From Dyadobacter sp. Leaf189 (lineage in GTDB: Bacteria > Bacteroidota > Bacteroidia > Cytophagales > Spirosomataceae): a stretch of DNA of 64,000 nt. Positions 8,818 through 16,941 of this stretch are shown here, in pieces. Made by a program: the position numbers and the translations under genes. Position 1 is the stretch's first letter. Each line of letters starts with the position of its first letter. The notes below the pieces were generated by a model that worked only from the letters and a program-made list of their open reading frames with translations, made no database searches and was not told the DNA's origin. Location: contig NZ_LMPS01000006.1 of NCBI RefSeq assembly GCF_001424405.1, positions 496,001 through 560,000 of the forward strand, given 5' to 3'.

Positions 8818-9186
8818 ATGGCTTTAAACCTTAACCCAGCTCTGGATCTTGCCTATATCGATCAGGCTTATGGAGACGATCCGGTCATCCTTTACATGAT
8901 TTTTGACGCATTTCTGAGCGATTCCCTTCCGCGCTGGCGGGCATTGGAGCTGGCACTTGAAACCGATAATAAAAAAGAAGCCGCAAGCATTGTCCACGGA
9001 TTGAAACCCTCTTTTACAATGGCGGGATTAACAGGTATCCGCCCGCGCGTCGAGATCCTGGAACGCGCCATTAAAGACAATGAAACCAATGACGCACTCA
9101 TGAACATGTACGTGGAGATCAACACGGATATCAATGTTTTCCTGCCTATTCTGGAAGAAGAATCAGCTCGCCTTAAAGCAATGTAA
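8818..9186 (+). CDS. Stand-alone Hpt (histidine phosphotransfer) protein
   Basis: A 122-residue, all-helical cytosolic protein fitting the Hpt domain of multistep phosphorelays. The phosphoaccepting residue is probably His60 in IVHGLKPSF, where His, Lys and the following Pro/Ser match the usual HxLKP(S) pattern. It would carry phosphate between a hybrid kinase receiver and a second receiver. The ATG at 8818 is preferred because the longer GTG start would translate through a strong hairpin. The gene stands alone after the Mla operon terminator and is convergent with a glycosyltransferase gene, at the edge of the exopolysaccharide locus. A second Hpt gene lies at 22364. Its kinase and receiver partners are unknown. 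Confidence 0.85.
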   Translation: MALNLNPALDLAYIDQAYGDDPVILYMIFDAFLSDSLPRWRALELALETDNKKEAASIVHGLKPSFTMAGLTGIRPRVEILERAIKDNETNDALMNMYVEINTDINVFLPILEEESARLKAM

Positions 9187-9207
9187 TTACAGGCTTACGG
9201 GCAAAGA

Positions 9208-10392
9208 CTAGTAAGTAGCAGTTGCGCTTTTCCGGCGGGACTTATCCCAGGCCGCGCTTTGTGAGCCTTTGATATACCGCCGTATTCCTGCCAATACCGC
9301 ATAATTCATCACGCAGAAATAGTAAGGAACGAACAAGGCTTTCACCTTGATTTTCCGCTTTTCGAGCAACCAGCCCAGCAGTGCCGCGCCGTAGAAGAAA
9401 ACCTGCCCGGCAAGGATCAGGCTGTAAAACCACCCGCCTCCATCGGCAACGATCCAGATGTTAAGTACAAATGAAAGGATCATCAGAAAAGGTGTGACTG
9501 TCCACCTGAGTACGCGGTGACTGATGTACTGAAATGACAGCAGGGGCGAATGAAACGGGTTCAGCAGTTTTTTGAGCCGCAGAATGGATTGTATCCCGCC
9601 CGCAGCAATGCGCACTTTTCGTTTCAGCTCCTCCTTGATATCTTCCGACGAAAGCTCCGAAGCGTAGGCAGCAGGCTCGTAGATAATGCGGTAACCTTGC
9701 TGGGCAATGCGCATTGAAATCATAAAATCATCGAGAATAGTATCGGGCTCCACATCCGTGTAAAGGGAATTCCGCACGCTGAACAATTCTCCTGCCGCCC
9801 CGACGACCGAATAAAGCTCTGAATCCCATTTCTTCAATGTCGATTCGTACTTCCAGTAAAAGCCTTCCCCGGCAGTTGCATCCGAAACTTCTTCCTGCTG
9901 TACGCGTTTTTCGCCGGACACTGCGCCTACAGTCGGGTCGGCATAGTGCCTTGCGATCAGCATCAATGCGTCTTTGTTGAGGAAAGTATTTGCATCGGTA
10001 AAAACAACTACCTCGGAATTCACCTCCTTCATTGCCCGGTGCATGGCCAGGATTTTACCGCTTCTCACCGGTGTATGCATCAGCTTGATCTGGTCGTAAG
10101 CGGCTACCAGTTCCGGCGTACGATCCGACGAACCATCTGTAACGAACACCAGGCTCAGTTTGTCTGCGGGGTATGACAGCTGTAAGGTATTGGCGATCTT
10201 CTCTTCAATGATGCTCTCTTCGTTGTACGCAGCAATGATCAGCGTCAATGTCGGAAAGTCCTGATCGAAACCGGGTATTGGCCGGTTTCCTTTGATAATC
10301 CTGCGCAGTCTTACCAGAATGTACAGCACGATCCCGTAGCCAAGAAACGTGTAAAAAACGACGAAAAGGCTGAGCCAGAAGAGGAGTTCCAT
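9208..10392 (-). CDS. Membrane-bound family 2 glycosyltransferase
   Basis: A 394-residue processive-type GT2 enzyme. An N-terminal transmembrane helix (about residues 3-26) is followed by the GT-A catalytic domain: TLIIAAYNEE, FVTDGSSDRTPE, the VFTDANT metal-binding segment and ILDDFMISMRIAQQGYR carrying the ED/DD-type acid. Hydrophobic segments from about residue 295 onward form further membrane helices. A QxxRW-like motif is weak (KRKVRIAAGG). Such enzymes add sugars from nucleotide donors during extracellular polysaccharide synthesis. The gene follows the next GT2 gene by only 3 bases on the minus strand, so the two form an operon that reads toward the Hpt gene. Confidence 0.87.
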   Translation of the reverse strand: MELLFWLSLFVVFYTFLGYGIVLYILVRLRRIIKGNRPIPGFDQDFPTLTLIIAAYNEESIIEEKIANTLQLSYPADKLSLVFVTDGSSDRTPELVAAYDQIKLMHTPVRSGKILAMHRAMKEVNSEVVVFTDANTFLNKDALMLIARHYADPTVGAVSGEKRVQQEEVSDATAGEGFYWKYESTLKKWDSELYSVVGAAGELFSVRNSLYTDVEPDTILDDFMISMRIAQQGYRIIYEPAAYASELSSEDIKEELKRKVRIAAGGIQSILRLKKLLNPFHSPLLSFQYISHRVLRWTVTPFLMILSFVLNIWIVADGGGWFYSLILAGQVFFYGAALLGWLLEKRKIKVKALFVPYYFCVMNYAVLAGIRRYIKGSQSAAWDKSRRKSATATY

Positions 10393-10395
10393 ATG

Positions 10396-11313
10396 TTAAC
10401 GTTTCAAATTAAAACCCAGGTTGTTGCTGTCCGCCTTGTTAGTGAAATGCCAGGCAATTGCACTCAGAAACACGGGAATAAAGCTGTACTCTTTGTTTTT
10501 GATGTATTTGAAGATATTTCGCGGGGCAACTGTAAGGAGAAAGTAGCAACAGAAAATGAAGAAGGTAAGTCCGGGTGCATTTTTTCGGATGAAGAGAATC
10601 CGGTTGCGGTTCATGAAAAACTCTTTCAATGCAGTTCTCTTTCCGACTGAAACGGACTCTTTGTGGTAGATCAATGCAGATAAGTCTACATGAATTTCAT
10701 AGCCCGCCTTCCTGATGCGCTCGCACCAGTCCAGCTCTTCATAGTACAGAAAGTAATTTTCCGCCATTAAACCGGCCTTTTCAATTGCTTCGCGCCGCAC
10801 CATCATGGCCGCGCCGTGCGCATAGCCGGTTTCTCCGCTGAGCGAATCGTACTGTCCCCTATCCTCTTCAAACTGGCCAATGCAAGCATTTCGGGCAGTA
10901 TAATAATTCATGGGGGTATAGCCGGTGTACTGCAGCATTTTCGGGTGATCAAAGTAGTTGATCTTCGGAGAGATCATTCCGATTCTCGGATTCTCTTCCA
11001 GCTGAGCGACGAGCTTTCTGATCAGATCCGGCGTAACCTCGGTGTCATTATTGATCAAAAACAGGTAGTTACCTGTCGCTTGTGCAATCCCGATATTGTT
11101 CCCTCCTGCAAATCCGGTGTTCTTTTCAGAGCGGATAAATTTCACGTGCGGATAGCGTGGCTTCCAGGCAGGTACCGGGTCTATTGTGCTTCCGTTATCA
11201 ACCACAATGATTTCCAGGTCAGGATAATTATTAACCTCTTCAAGTGATCTGAGCAGATCTTCGGTAACCTGAGGCTGGTTAAAATTAACCGTCACAATGG
11301 AAACTGTTTTCAT
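10396..11313 (-). CDS. Family 2 glycosyltransferase (rhamnosyltransferase-like)
   Basis: A 305-residue enzyme of the WcaE/RfbN-like GT2 group. The N-terminus has the GT-A nucleotide-sugar fold: VSIVTVNFNQP, IIVVDNGSTID, then the LINNDTEVTP segment with the DxD-like metal site. GYAHGAAMMVRREAIEKAG and the acceptor motif YYEELDWCERIRKAGY, typical of rhamnosyltransferase-type proteins, follow in the middle. A single hydrophobic segment near residues 250-268 probably anchors it to the membrane. It is the first gene of a two-gene minus-strand operon, starting at an ATG at 11311-11313. The donor sugar cannot be told from sequence. Confidence 0.88.
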   Translation of the reverse strand: MKTVSIVTVNFNQPQVTEDLLRSLEEVNNYPDLEIIVVDNGSTIDPVPAWKPRYPHVKFIRSEKNTGFAGGNNIGIAQATGNYLFLINNDTEVTPDLIRKLVAQLEENPRIGMISPKINYFDHPKMLQYTGYTPMNYYTARNACIGQFEEDRGQYDSLSGETGYAHGAAMMVRREAIEKAGLMAENYFLYYEELDWCERIRKAGYEIHVDLSALIYHKESVSVGKRTALKEFFMNRNRILFIRKNAPGLTFFIFCCYFLLTVAPRNIFKYIKNKEYSFIPVFLSAIAWHFTNKADSNNLGFNLKR

Positions 11314-11498
11314 TCTAAAAATGACTGCGGGAAAGTGTTCGGAAAGAGGGAATATTTTTGTTGTTTTGTAGAACTATTTCAAAAGTAATAATAAAAATAT
11401 AGCTTTAACAAATTGTTGTTTCAGACCGCAGGTTTTGTTGAGCAAATGCAAGTAATTGCAATACCGAACCTCCTTTATCCAAAATCCGCGTCAATCAA

Positions 11499-12032
11499 GT
11501 GAAAATTCCTCGTCTGCTGGAAATCAGGCCGATTAGCATTCCCTCCAAAAAGGTACCGGAAAATGCGCTTTTAGAAGCGAAGGTTGACGAAATAGTTCGC
11601 CTGATTGGTCACGCCAATGTGGATAGCGGGCAGGCGCAAGAATTTGAGGAGCGCATTTCGGAGGCTTTCCGAATGGCAGAAGCCGCGAGAAAAAGGCTGG
11701 CGCCCTACGAAGCGCTGGATCAGGATACGCTGTCACGCGAGGACCTGCTGGAAGGTCTGGAAAAGCTGCTGGCAGAAAACCCGGTCGATAACAGGATTAT
11801 AGGCAGCAGTCCGGCCCGGAAGGGATTGCAGACTGTCGTAATGCTGATTCTAGGATTTTTACTGATCACCACAGGATTTGCTATGATCATCATGCCGGCC
11901 CCGCCCAGCTTTGAAATTGCCACCGTTTTTTATTTCAATATCAATGACGGCGTAACGATCATGGATCTGGTTTCGCTGATGATCATATTTGGAGGAGTTC
12001 TCCTGATTGTTTTAAACTTCAGCAAGAAATGA
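11499..12032 (+). CDS. Two-helix membrane protein preceding the partner-switch module
   Basis: A 177-residue protein of unknown family. The only usable start in frame is a GTG at 11499; no in-frame ATG lies upstream. Residues about 1-100 are charged and helical (many Glu, Arg, Leu), suggesting a coiled coil in the cytosol. Two hydrophobic segments follow, at about 108-130 and 152-172, separated by a short loop containing FYFNINDGVTIMD. The stop overlaps the start of the REC-SpoIIE phosphatase gene by four bases (ATGA), so the two are translationally coupled. It may anchor or sense for the signalling proteins downstream, but this rests on position alone. Confidence 0.7.
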   Translation: MKIPRLLEIRPISIPSKKVPENALLEAKVDEIVRLIGHANVDSGQAQEFEERISEAFRMAEAARKRLAPYEALDQDTLSREDLLEGLEKLLAENPVDNRIIGSSPARKGLQTVVMLILGFLLITTGFAMIIMPAPPSFEIATVFYFNINDGVTIMDLVSLMIIFGGVLLIVLNFSKK

Positions 12033-13186
12033 TCACGTTCCCGGATCCGCCGACAAGTGTTAAGAAGATCCTTCTGGTGGAAGATAGTCTGCTGTTTGGC
12101 AGGGTAATAGAATCTGCATTGCGGAAAGCCGGTTATGAATGTGCCGTTTGCGAATCAGCGGAACGCGCGCTTGATTTCCTGGCGAATGAAATCCCGGACC
12201 TCATTATCTCCGACTACGACATGCCCGAAATGAACGGGTTTCATTTCAGGCAAGCCGTTTTGATGAACCCGAAAATCAACGAGATACCTTTCGTTTTCCT
12301 TACCTCATTTACCGATAATTCACTGGTACTCGAAGGTTTGAATATGTACGCGCTTGATTTTATCAATAAGGAAACGCCAATCCCGGTGATTATTTCCAAG
12401 TTGAACAACATCATTAAGTCGCTCCAAAATGAGCATGTGCGTTCGGTGCGTGAGTTGAAGATCGCGGCGGATGCATTGAATGTAAAATCCATCCCGGTGC
12501 GCGAGCCCGAGTTGCCCGGTTTTAGGGTACATTTCTGGCATAAAGGGTTCAGAGGCTATCCCGGCGGCGATTTTATCGACTTTGTCCAGGTGGACGAGCG
12601 GTACTGTTTCGCATTCCTGGGCGATATCATGGGTAAGAAATGGAAAGCGTGGTTTTTCACCTTCGGCTTCCTGAGCTATATCCGTGCTGCGATCCGTTTT
12701 TGCGTGTTGGACAAAGATTTTGAGCTCGACCAGATTGTTCAAAAGATCAATAAACTAATCTGCCTGGATGAAAGTCTGCAAAACATTCTTTCCAGCCTTT
12801 CACTGCTGCTGCTCGACAGCCACACCGGCGAAGTGCATTATACCGGCGCAGGAGACCTTCCGCTGATCGGCTTTAAGGCATCTACCCGGCGCATTGACAC
12901 AGTACAATCCTCCGGGCTGCTGCTGGGCTTGCTGGAAGAAGGTTTGTACGATAAACAGTCCATTCAAATGCAGTTGGGAGACCAGCTTGCCATTTTTACA
13001 GACGGGATGATCGATATCCCTTCCAACAATTCAAAGAAGAGCGACTATCCATTTTTTGTTGAAAAAATAAGCCCTTATCTCGGTCAGGCACAGAGCTTTG
13101 AGCTCATCCGAAAGTACGTTTTGGCAATCATCGACGATACGAATCAGATGGACGATGCCAGCATTATTTTTATTGAAAAATTATAA
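12029..13186 (+). CDS. Response regulator with SpoIIE-type PP2C phosphatase output
   Basis: A 385-residue signalling protein. The N-terminal receiver domain (about residues 12-130) has the acidic pair in LLVEDS, phosphoacceptor Asp62 in IISDYDMPE and the Thr/Lys switch residues in FLTSF and FINKE. The C-terminal half (about 175-385) is a PP2C/SpoIIE-like phosphatase, with metal-binding acids in YPGGDFIDF, FLGDIMG, FTDGMID and QMDDASI. The segment after GDIMG differs from the common GHG motif. In known systems such a protein dephosphorylates a STAS antagonist once its receiver is phosphorylated. The STAS gene follows 6 bases downstream and a HATPase gene after that, completing a classic partner-switch set. 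Confidence 0.9.
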   Translation: MITFPDPPTSVKKILLVEDSLLFGRVIESALRKAGYECAVCESAERALDFLANEIPDLIISDYDMPEMNGFHFRQAVLMNPKINEIPFVFLTSFTDNSLVLEGLNMYALDFINKETPIPVIISKLNNIIKSLQNEHVRSVRELKIAADALNVKSIPVREPELPGFRVHFWHKGFRGYPGGDFIDFVQVDERYCFAFLGDIMGKKWKAWFFTFGFLSYIRAAIRFCVLDKDFELDQIVQKINKLICLDESLQNILSSLSLLLLDSHTGEVHYTGAGDLPLIGFKASTRRIDTVQSSGLLLGLLEEGLYDKQSIQMQLGDQLAIFTDGMIDIPSNNSKKSDYPFFVEKISPYLGQAQSFELIRKYVLAIIDDTNQMDDASIIFIEKL

Positions 13187-13192
13187 GCTAAA

Positions 13193-13531
13193 ATGATATT
13201 ACATACCAATGAAGTAGACGGCGTCATTCAGGTTACAATCCTGCCGGAAGAAGCCAACTTGTCAAACTCGGAACTGTTTAAGGAAGAAATGATCAGCCTG
13301 ATGGTAAATGGTGCCAAGCTGATCATCGTGAGTTTTGAAAACGTCAATTACATCGATAGCTCCTTCCTGGGAAGCCTCGTTGTAGCCCTTAAATATGCAT
13401 TGCCCCGGAATATCGATATATACCTAGTATCCCTTAAACCGGATGTACATAACTTATTGACACTGATTAGAATGGATAAGGTTTTCAAGATTTATAAAGA
13501 CCATCAAACTGCATTGGAAACGCTTCGGTAA
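13193..13531 (+). CDS. STAS-domain anti-sigma factor antagonist
   Basis: A 112-residue single STAS domain, the usual size for SpoIIAA/RsbV proteins. The phosphorylatable serine is probably Ser56 in YIDSSFLG, aligned with the DSS-LG motif of the family. When unphosphorylated such proteins bind and sequester an RsbW-type kinase; the kinase inactivates them by phosphorylation and a SpoIIE-type phosphatase reactivates them. Both partners are encoded directly beside it (12029 and 13535), with gaps of 6 and 3 bases. The target of the switch in this organism is not known; Bacteroidota generally lack the sigma-B type targets of Firmicutes. Confidence 0.9.
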   Translation: MILHTNEVDGVIQVTILPEEANLSNSELFKEEMISLMVNGAKLIIVSFENVNYIDSSFLGSLVVALKYALPRNIDIYLVSLKPDVHNLLTLIRMDKVFKIYKDHQTALETLR

Positions 13532-13534
13532 AGG

Positions 13535-14128
13535 ATGATGGAAACGCGCAACAAGTTTGAGAAGGTGTTCAGATGCGACCTGCAGGAGATTTCAGACATG
13601 TTGAATAGCTGTATGGACTATGTGGAGCAGAGTAGAGTGCTAACGAATGATCTGACGGAAGATGTCAGGTCGAGGTTTAAATGGGTAATGACGGAATTGC
13701 TGACGAACGCGATCAAACATTCGGGCGTGCCTGAATGCGCAGTATTGATCGTGAATGATCAGAAGAAGCTTGTGCTGGAAAAGGCGGATAAAGGCCTGCC
13801 ACTTGCGATTAAGCTGGAAAATGGCGGAAAAAAGGTTTCGTGGCCGCTGGAAAGCATTACGCCGCCGGTGGAATTCGAAATATACCAGAACGGGATTGAA
13901 TCACTCCGGCTGAGTGCACCGAGCACCACGCGGGCTGTTTTTTCAGTGGAAGAAATGGAAAGCAGCGGTAACCCGATGATTTCAGAATTGACGACCGAAC
14001 ATTTCGGATTGCTGATCCTGACAAAAGCTTCGGACGCATTTGAATACGAATACGAGTCACAAACAGGGACGAATACTTTTAGGTGCATCTTTAATTTGAA
14101 ACCAGACGGCAATGAAGCATCGGTTTGA
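13535..14128 (+). CDS. RsbW-like serine kinase / HATPase with enlarged lid
   Basis: A 197-residue protein with the GHKL ATPase fold used by anti-sigma serine kinases. The N-box is clear (VMTELLTNAIKHSG, about residues 49-62), the G1 box reads KADKGLP (about 86-92), and the closing segment HFGLLILTKASD...GTNTFRC resembles the G2 region. Between the G1 and G2 regions lies an insertion of about 55 residues, making the protein longer than typical RsbW (about 160). It should bind and phosphorylate the STAS protein encoded 3 bases upstream. The start ATG is preceded by AAGG. Its 3' end overlaps the acyltransferase gene by 17 bases, tying the switch to the polysaccharide genes. Confidence 0.82.
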   Translation: MMETRNKFEKVFRCDLQEISDMLNSCMDYVEQSRVLTNDLTEDVRSRFKWVMTELLTNAIKHSGVPECAVLIVNDQKKLVLEKADKGLPLAIKLENGGKKVSWPLESITPPVEFEIYQNGIESLRLSAPSTTRAVFSVEEMESSGNPMISELTTEHFGLLILTKASDAFEYEYESQTGTNTFRCIFNLKPDGNEASV

Positions 14129-15239
14129 GGTACTTGATATTTTCCGGGGATTGTTCGCGTCGATGGTATTTCTGTTCCATTTGAGCCCTTTTGCAGCCAC
14201 GCCGATCATCAACAACAGCTTCGTCGAAAATTCAGATATGTTCGTTGACTTCTTCTTCGTGCTCAGCGGGTTTGTGATCGCGTACAGCTACCAGGCTATT
14301 TCATCAGGTGGAGAAGTAAAACTGTTCCTTAAAAAGCGCTTTTTCAGGATCTATCCGCTGCATTTATTCATGCTGCTCACTTTTGTCGCCATCGAGTTTG
14401 CAAAAAAATCCATGACAGCCTATGTGAAGGTGAACAATCCGGCAGATCCCGACAATAACATTTACACCTTCATTACCTCACTGTTCCTCCTCAATTCAAC
14501 CCCGCTTTTTGACCCGAAAGATGTGAGCTGGAACATACCCAGCTGGTCGATCAGCGCTGAAATGGTTGCTTACATTGTGTTTGCATTCCTAACGCTGGCT
14601 GTCTTTGTAATGGGTTTACAAAAAATCAAAAACTGGTTCTACGCCGCCATTGTACTGCTCGCAACCATTGCACTCATCTCAGTCCAGAACAGCTTCAAAA
14701 TAGACTTTACATTCGATTACGGTTTCCTGAGAGGGATTATCGGCTTTTTTCTGGGGGCGATCTGCGTGAATGTTTTCAGGCTCAGCTACGATACTGTATC
14801 CCGCCTTTCTTCTCCCCTGTTTTCCGTGTTGGAAGTTTTGGCTGTTGCTGCAATTATCACGATGATCTGCGCAGGAGCTGCCTTGAAGGAGATCGGGCTT
14901 GTTTATGAAGTGCTTTTCTTCATTTGCATTTACATTTTCGCATTTGAAAAAGGCGCATTGTCAGGAATGCTCAAAAGCGTGGGCATACTGCATAACCTGG
15001 GCAAGTACTCCTACTCGATTTACATGTGCCACGCATTGATGATCAGCCTTTTCAATGTCGCATTCATACGCGTTCTGAAATTTCCCGAAACCGCGTACTC
15101 CTATCTCTTCATACTCAACTTTCTCATCATCTACTTTTTCTCCGCCTGGACCTACAAGCATATTGAAATGCGGTTTGCGTACAAGCCAAAAGCCCGGGTC
15201 AATAAAAACAGCAAGGAACCTGAATTGAAAACACCCTAA
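14112..15239 (+). CDS. Membrane acyltransferase, family 3 (OafA/YrhL type)
   Basis: A 375-residue integral membrane O-acyltransferase with about ten hydrophobic segments. The family start motif is present (VLDIFRGLFASMVFLFHL, with the conserved Arg and His at about residues 13 and 24). RFFRIYPLHL, a further family motif, follows at about residue 77. Such enzymes transfer acetyl or other acyl groups from the cytosol to sugars of O-antigen or exopolysaccharide. Length is normal for a stand-alone enzyme; there is no C-terminal SGNH domain. It overlaps the HATPase gene by 17 bases and heads a run of polysaccharide genes, so it probably decorates the exopolysaccharide made by this locus. Confidence 0.88.
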   Translation: MKHRFEVLDIFRGLFASMVFLFHLSPFAATPIINNSFVENSDMFVDFFFVLSGFVIAYSYQAISSGGEVKLFLKKRFFRIYPLHLFMLLTFVAIEFAKKSMTAYVKVNNPADPDNNIYTFITSLFLLNSTPLFDPKDVSWNIPSWSISAEMVAYIVFAFLTLAVFVMGLQKIKNWFYAAIVLLATIALISVQNSFKIDFTFDYGFLRGIIGFFLGAICVNVFRLSYDTVSRLSSPLFSVLEVLAVAAIITMICAGAALKEIGLVYEVLFFICIYIFAFEKGALSGMLKSVGILHNLGKYSYSIYMCHALMISLFNVAFIRVLKFPETAYSYLFILNFLIIYFFSAWTYKHIEMRFAYKPKARVNKNSKEPELKTP

Positions 15240-15265
15240 TTGTTCGCCAGTTTAATATCTAATGT

Positions 15266-16156
15266 ATGAGCATTAAAGACAAAATCACGATCGTCGTTGC
15301 AACCGATAACCACTATGCAATTCTGCTTGGCGCGTTGATCAAATCCATCGAGATGAATCACAAAACGCACGAGAAAATTGATCTGTACATCATCGACGAC
15401 GGCATTTCTGAGTCCAGCAAGAAGAAGATCCTTGCATCCAGCAACCCGGCAGTAACGACAATGTACTGGCATAAAACTGCTAGCGTGATCCCGCCGAATG
15501 TGAAAATCCCGGTAGATAAATCGGCATTCCCGATCACTACTTACCTCCGGCTTTTTGCTCCCTACATTATCCCGAAGGAAACCGAACGTTTCCTGTACCT
15601 GGACGTGGATATGATTTTGAAAGAGGATATTTCAAAACTGTGGCACACCGACTTGCAGGATAAAATGTTCGCGGCAGTACCTGATCTGGCCAAAGTAGTG
15701 AGCAGTGAATGGGGCGGTGTTCCCAATTACAAAGAACTCGGCTTTGATCCGCAAACCCCTTATTTCAATGCAGGTATGCTGCTCGTGGACCCGATCCAGT
15801 GGCGCGCGCAGGATATTTCCAACAAGGTTATCCAATGCATTTACGACAATATTGCCTCTGCCAGCTTCCCCGACCAGTACGGTTTGAATGTGGTTTTGGT
15901 AAATAAATGGGTGGTGCTCGACCAGCGCTGGAATACATTCGCTGTGCTGGAAATCAAAGATCCGTGGCTGATCCACTACCTCGATATCAAGCCCATTTTC
16001 CAATCCTACAATTGCAACCCTGCCTATAAGGACGAGTTTTACAAATACCTGAGAATGACTCCCTGGAAAGACCACAAGCCGGTTCCTGACTGGGTGAGAC
16101 TAAGCAGAAAAGCTTACAATAAATTAAGGAAAATCGTATCGGGATACCTCAAATAG
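15266..16156 (+). CDS. Family 8 glycosyltransferase
   Basis: A 296-residue GT8 enzyme of the LgtC/RfaJ type, a retaining transferase usually using UDP-galactose or UDP-glucose. The GT-A fold motifs are visible: ITIVVATDNHY at the N-terminus, the metal-binding DxD in FLYLDVDMILKED (about residues 110-122), PYFNAGMLLVD (about 166-176) and the late LIHYLDIKPIF segment, whose His binds the metal ion in the family. The C-terminal stretch is basic and aromatic (WVRLSRKAYNKLRKI), probably resting on the inner face of the membrane. It lies between the acyltransferase and a GT2 gene on the same strand. Donor and acceptor are not known. Confidence 0.88.
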   Translation: MSIKDKITIVVATDNHYAILLGALIKSIEMNHKTHEKIDLYIIDDGISESSKKKILASSNPAVTTMYWHKTASVIPPNVKIPVDKSAFPITTYLRLFAPYIIPKETERFLYLDVDMILKEDISKLWHTDLQDKMFAAVPDLAKVVSSEWGGVPNYKELGFDPQTPYFNAGMLLVDPIQWRAQDISNKVIQCIYDNIASASFPDQYGLNVVLVNKWVVLDQRWNTFAVLEIKDPWLIHYLDIKPIFQSYNCNPAYKDEFYKYLRMTPWKDHKPVPDWVRLSRKAYNKLRKIVSGYLK

Positions 16157-16167
16157 AATACTTTCAG

Positions 16168-16926
16168 ATGCATAGTTTCGATGAAATAACTTTACTCGTC
16201 ACGCATTACAACAGAAGCACTTCCCTGGAAAGGCTACTGAAATCGTTTGAGGATCTTGGCTGCCGGTTCGGGAATATTGTTGTCTCCGATGACGGCAGTA
16301 AACCCGAGCACATTACCTACATCAACTCGCTTAAAAACACCTACACTTTTGAGCTGGTAACTACACCGAAAAACCGGGGGCTGGGTAACAACATCAACAA
16401 AGGTCAGGACGCAGTCAAAACACCTTACACGCTGTACGTGCAGGAGGATTTTGTTCCGCAGGCGATTTTCCCGGACAAGCTCAAAAGCGCCTTCGGGTTT
16501 ATGCAGGAACGGAAAGAGCTCGATTTTGTCCGCTTCTATGCCTACTTCAAATATCCGTATCTGAAACCTTATAAAAGCGGGTTTTCTGATATGGTATTCA
16601 GTATCTGGAATCCCGGCTACAAGAAGTTCTACTATTACAGCGATCACCCGCACCTGCGCAGGAGCAACTTTTTTGAGCGTTTTGGCCGCTATCCTGAGGG
16701 TTTGAAAGTGGAAGTTACCGAATACCGGATGATGATGTCTGTCCTCAAAAACAAAGGAAAGGCATTGTTTTTCGACGAATACACCACGCTTTTCGATCAG
16801 GTGAATTCCTCCGCCGAGCCCAGCACGGTTAAAAGAAATTACTGGCGCGAAACAGAGAACCCATTCGTCACCCTTTCCCGGCATTTATACCGGCATTTGA
16901 AATTCAACTACGATTACCTGACCTAG
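16168..16926 (+). CDS. Family 2 glycosyltransferase
   Basis: A 252-residue cytosolic protein with an N-terminal GT-A nucleotide-binding half: ITLLVTHYNRSTSLERLL, IVVSDDGSKPE and TTPKNRGLGNNINKG. In place of a perfect DxD it has YVQEDFVPQ (about residues 91-99), which probably supplies the metal ligand. The second half is rich in Tyr, Phe and Lys and lacks membrane helices. The gene starts 11 bases after the GT8 gene and ends 15 bases before the flippase gene, so it is part of the same plus-strand operon. The variant metal site leaves a small chance that it is an inactive or unusual member. Confidence 0.82.
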   Translation: MHSFDEITLLVTHYNRSTSLERLLKSFEDLGCRFGNIVVSDDGSKPEHITYINSLKNTYTFELVTTPKNRGLGNNINKGQDAVKTPYTLYVQEDFVPQAIFPDKLKSAFGFMQERKELDFVRFYAYFKYPYLKPYKSGFSDMVFSIWNPGYKKFYYYSDHPHLRRSNFFERFGRYPEGLKVEVTEYRMMMSVLKNKGKALFFDEYTTLFDQVNSSAEPSTVKRNYWRETENPFVTLSRHLYRHLKFNYDYLT

Positions 16927-16941
16927 TGTCGGCCTGTATTT

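Noticed and set aside
11353-11360. TATTTTTG as a -7 promoter element for the gene at 11499
   Set aside because: It matches the -7 pattern, but no TTG lies at the right distance upstream, so I did not call a promoter.
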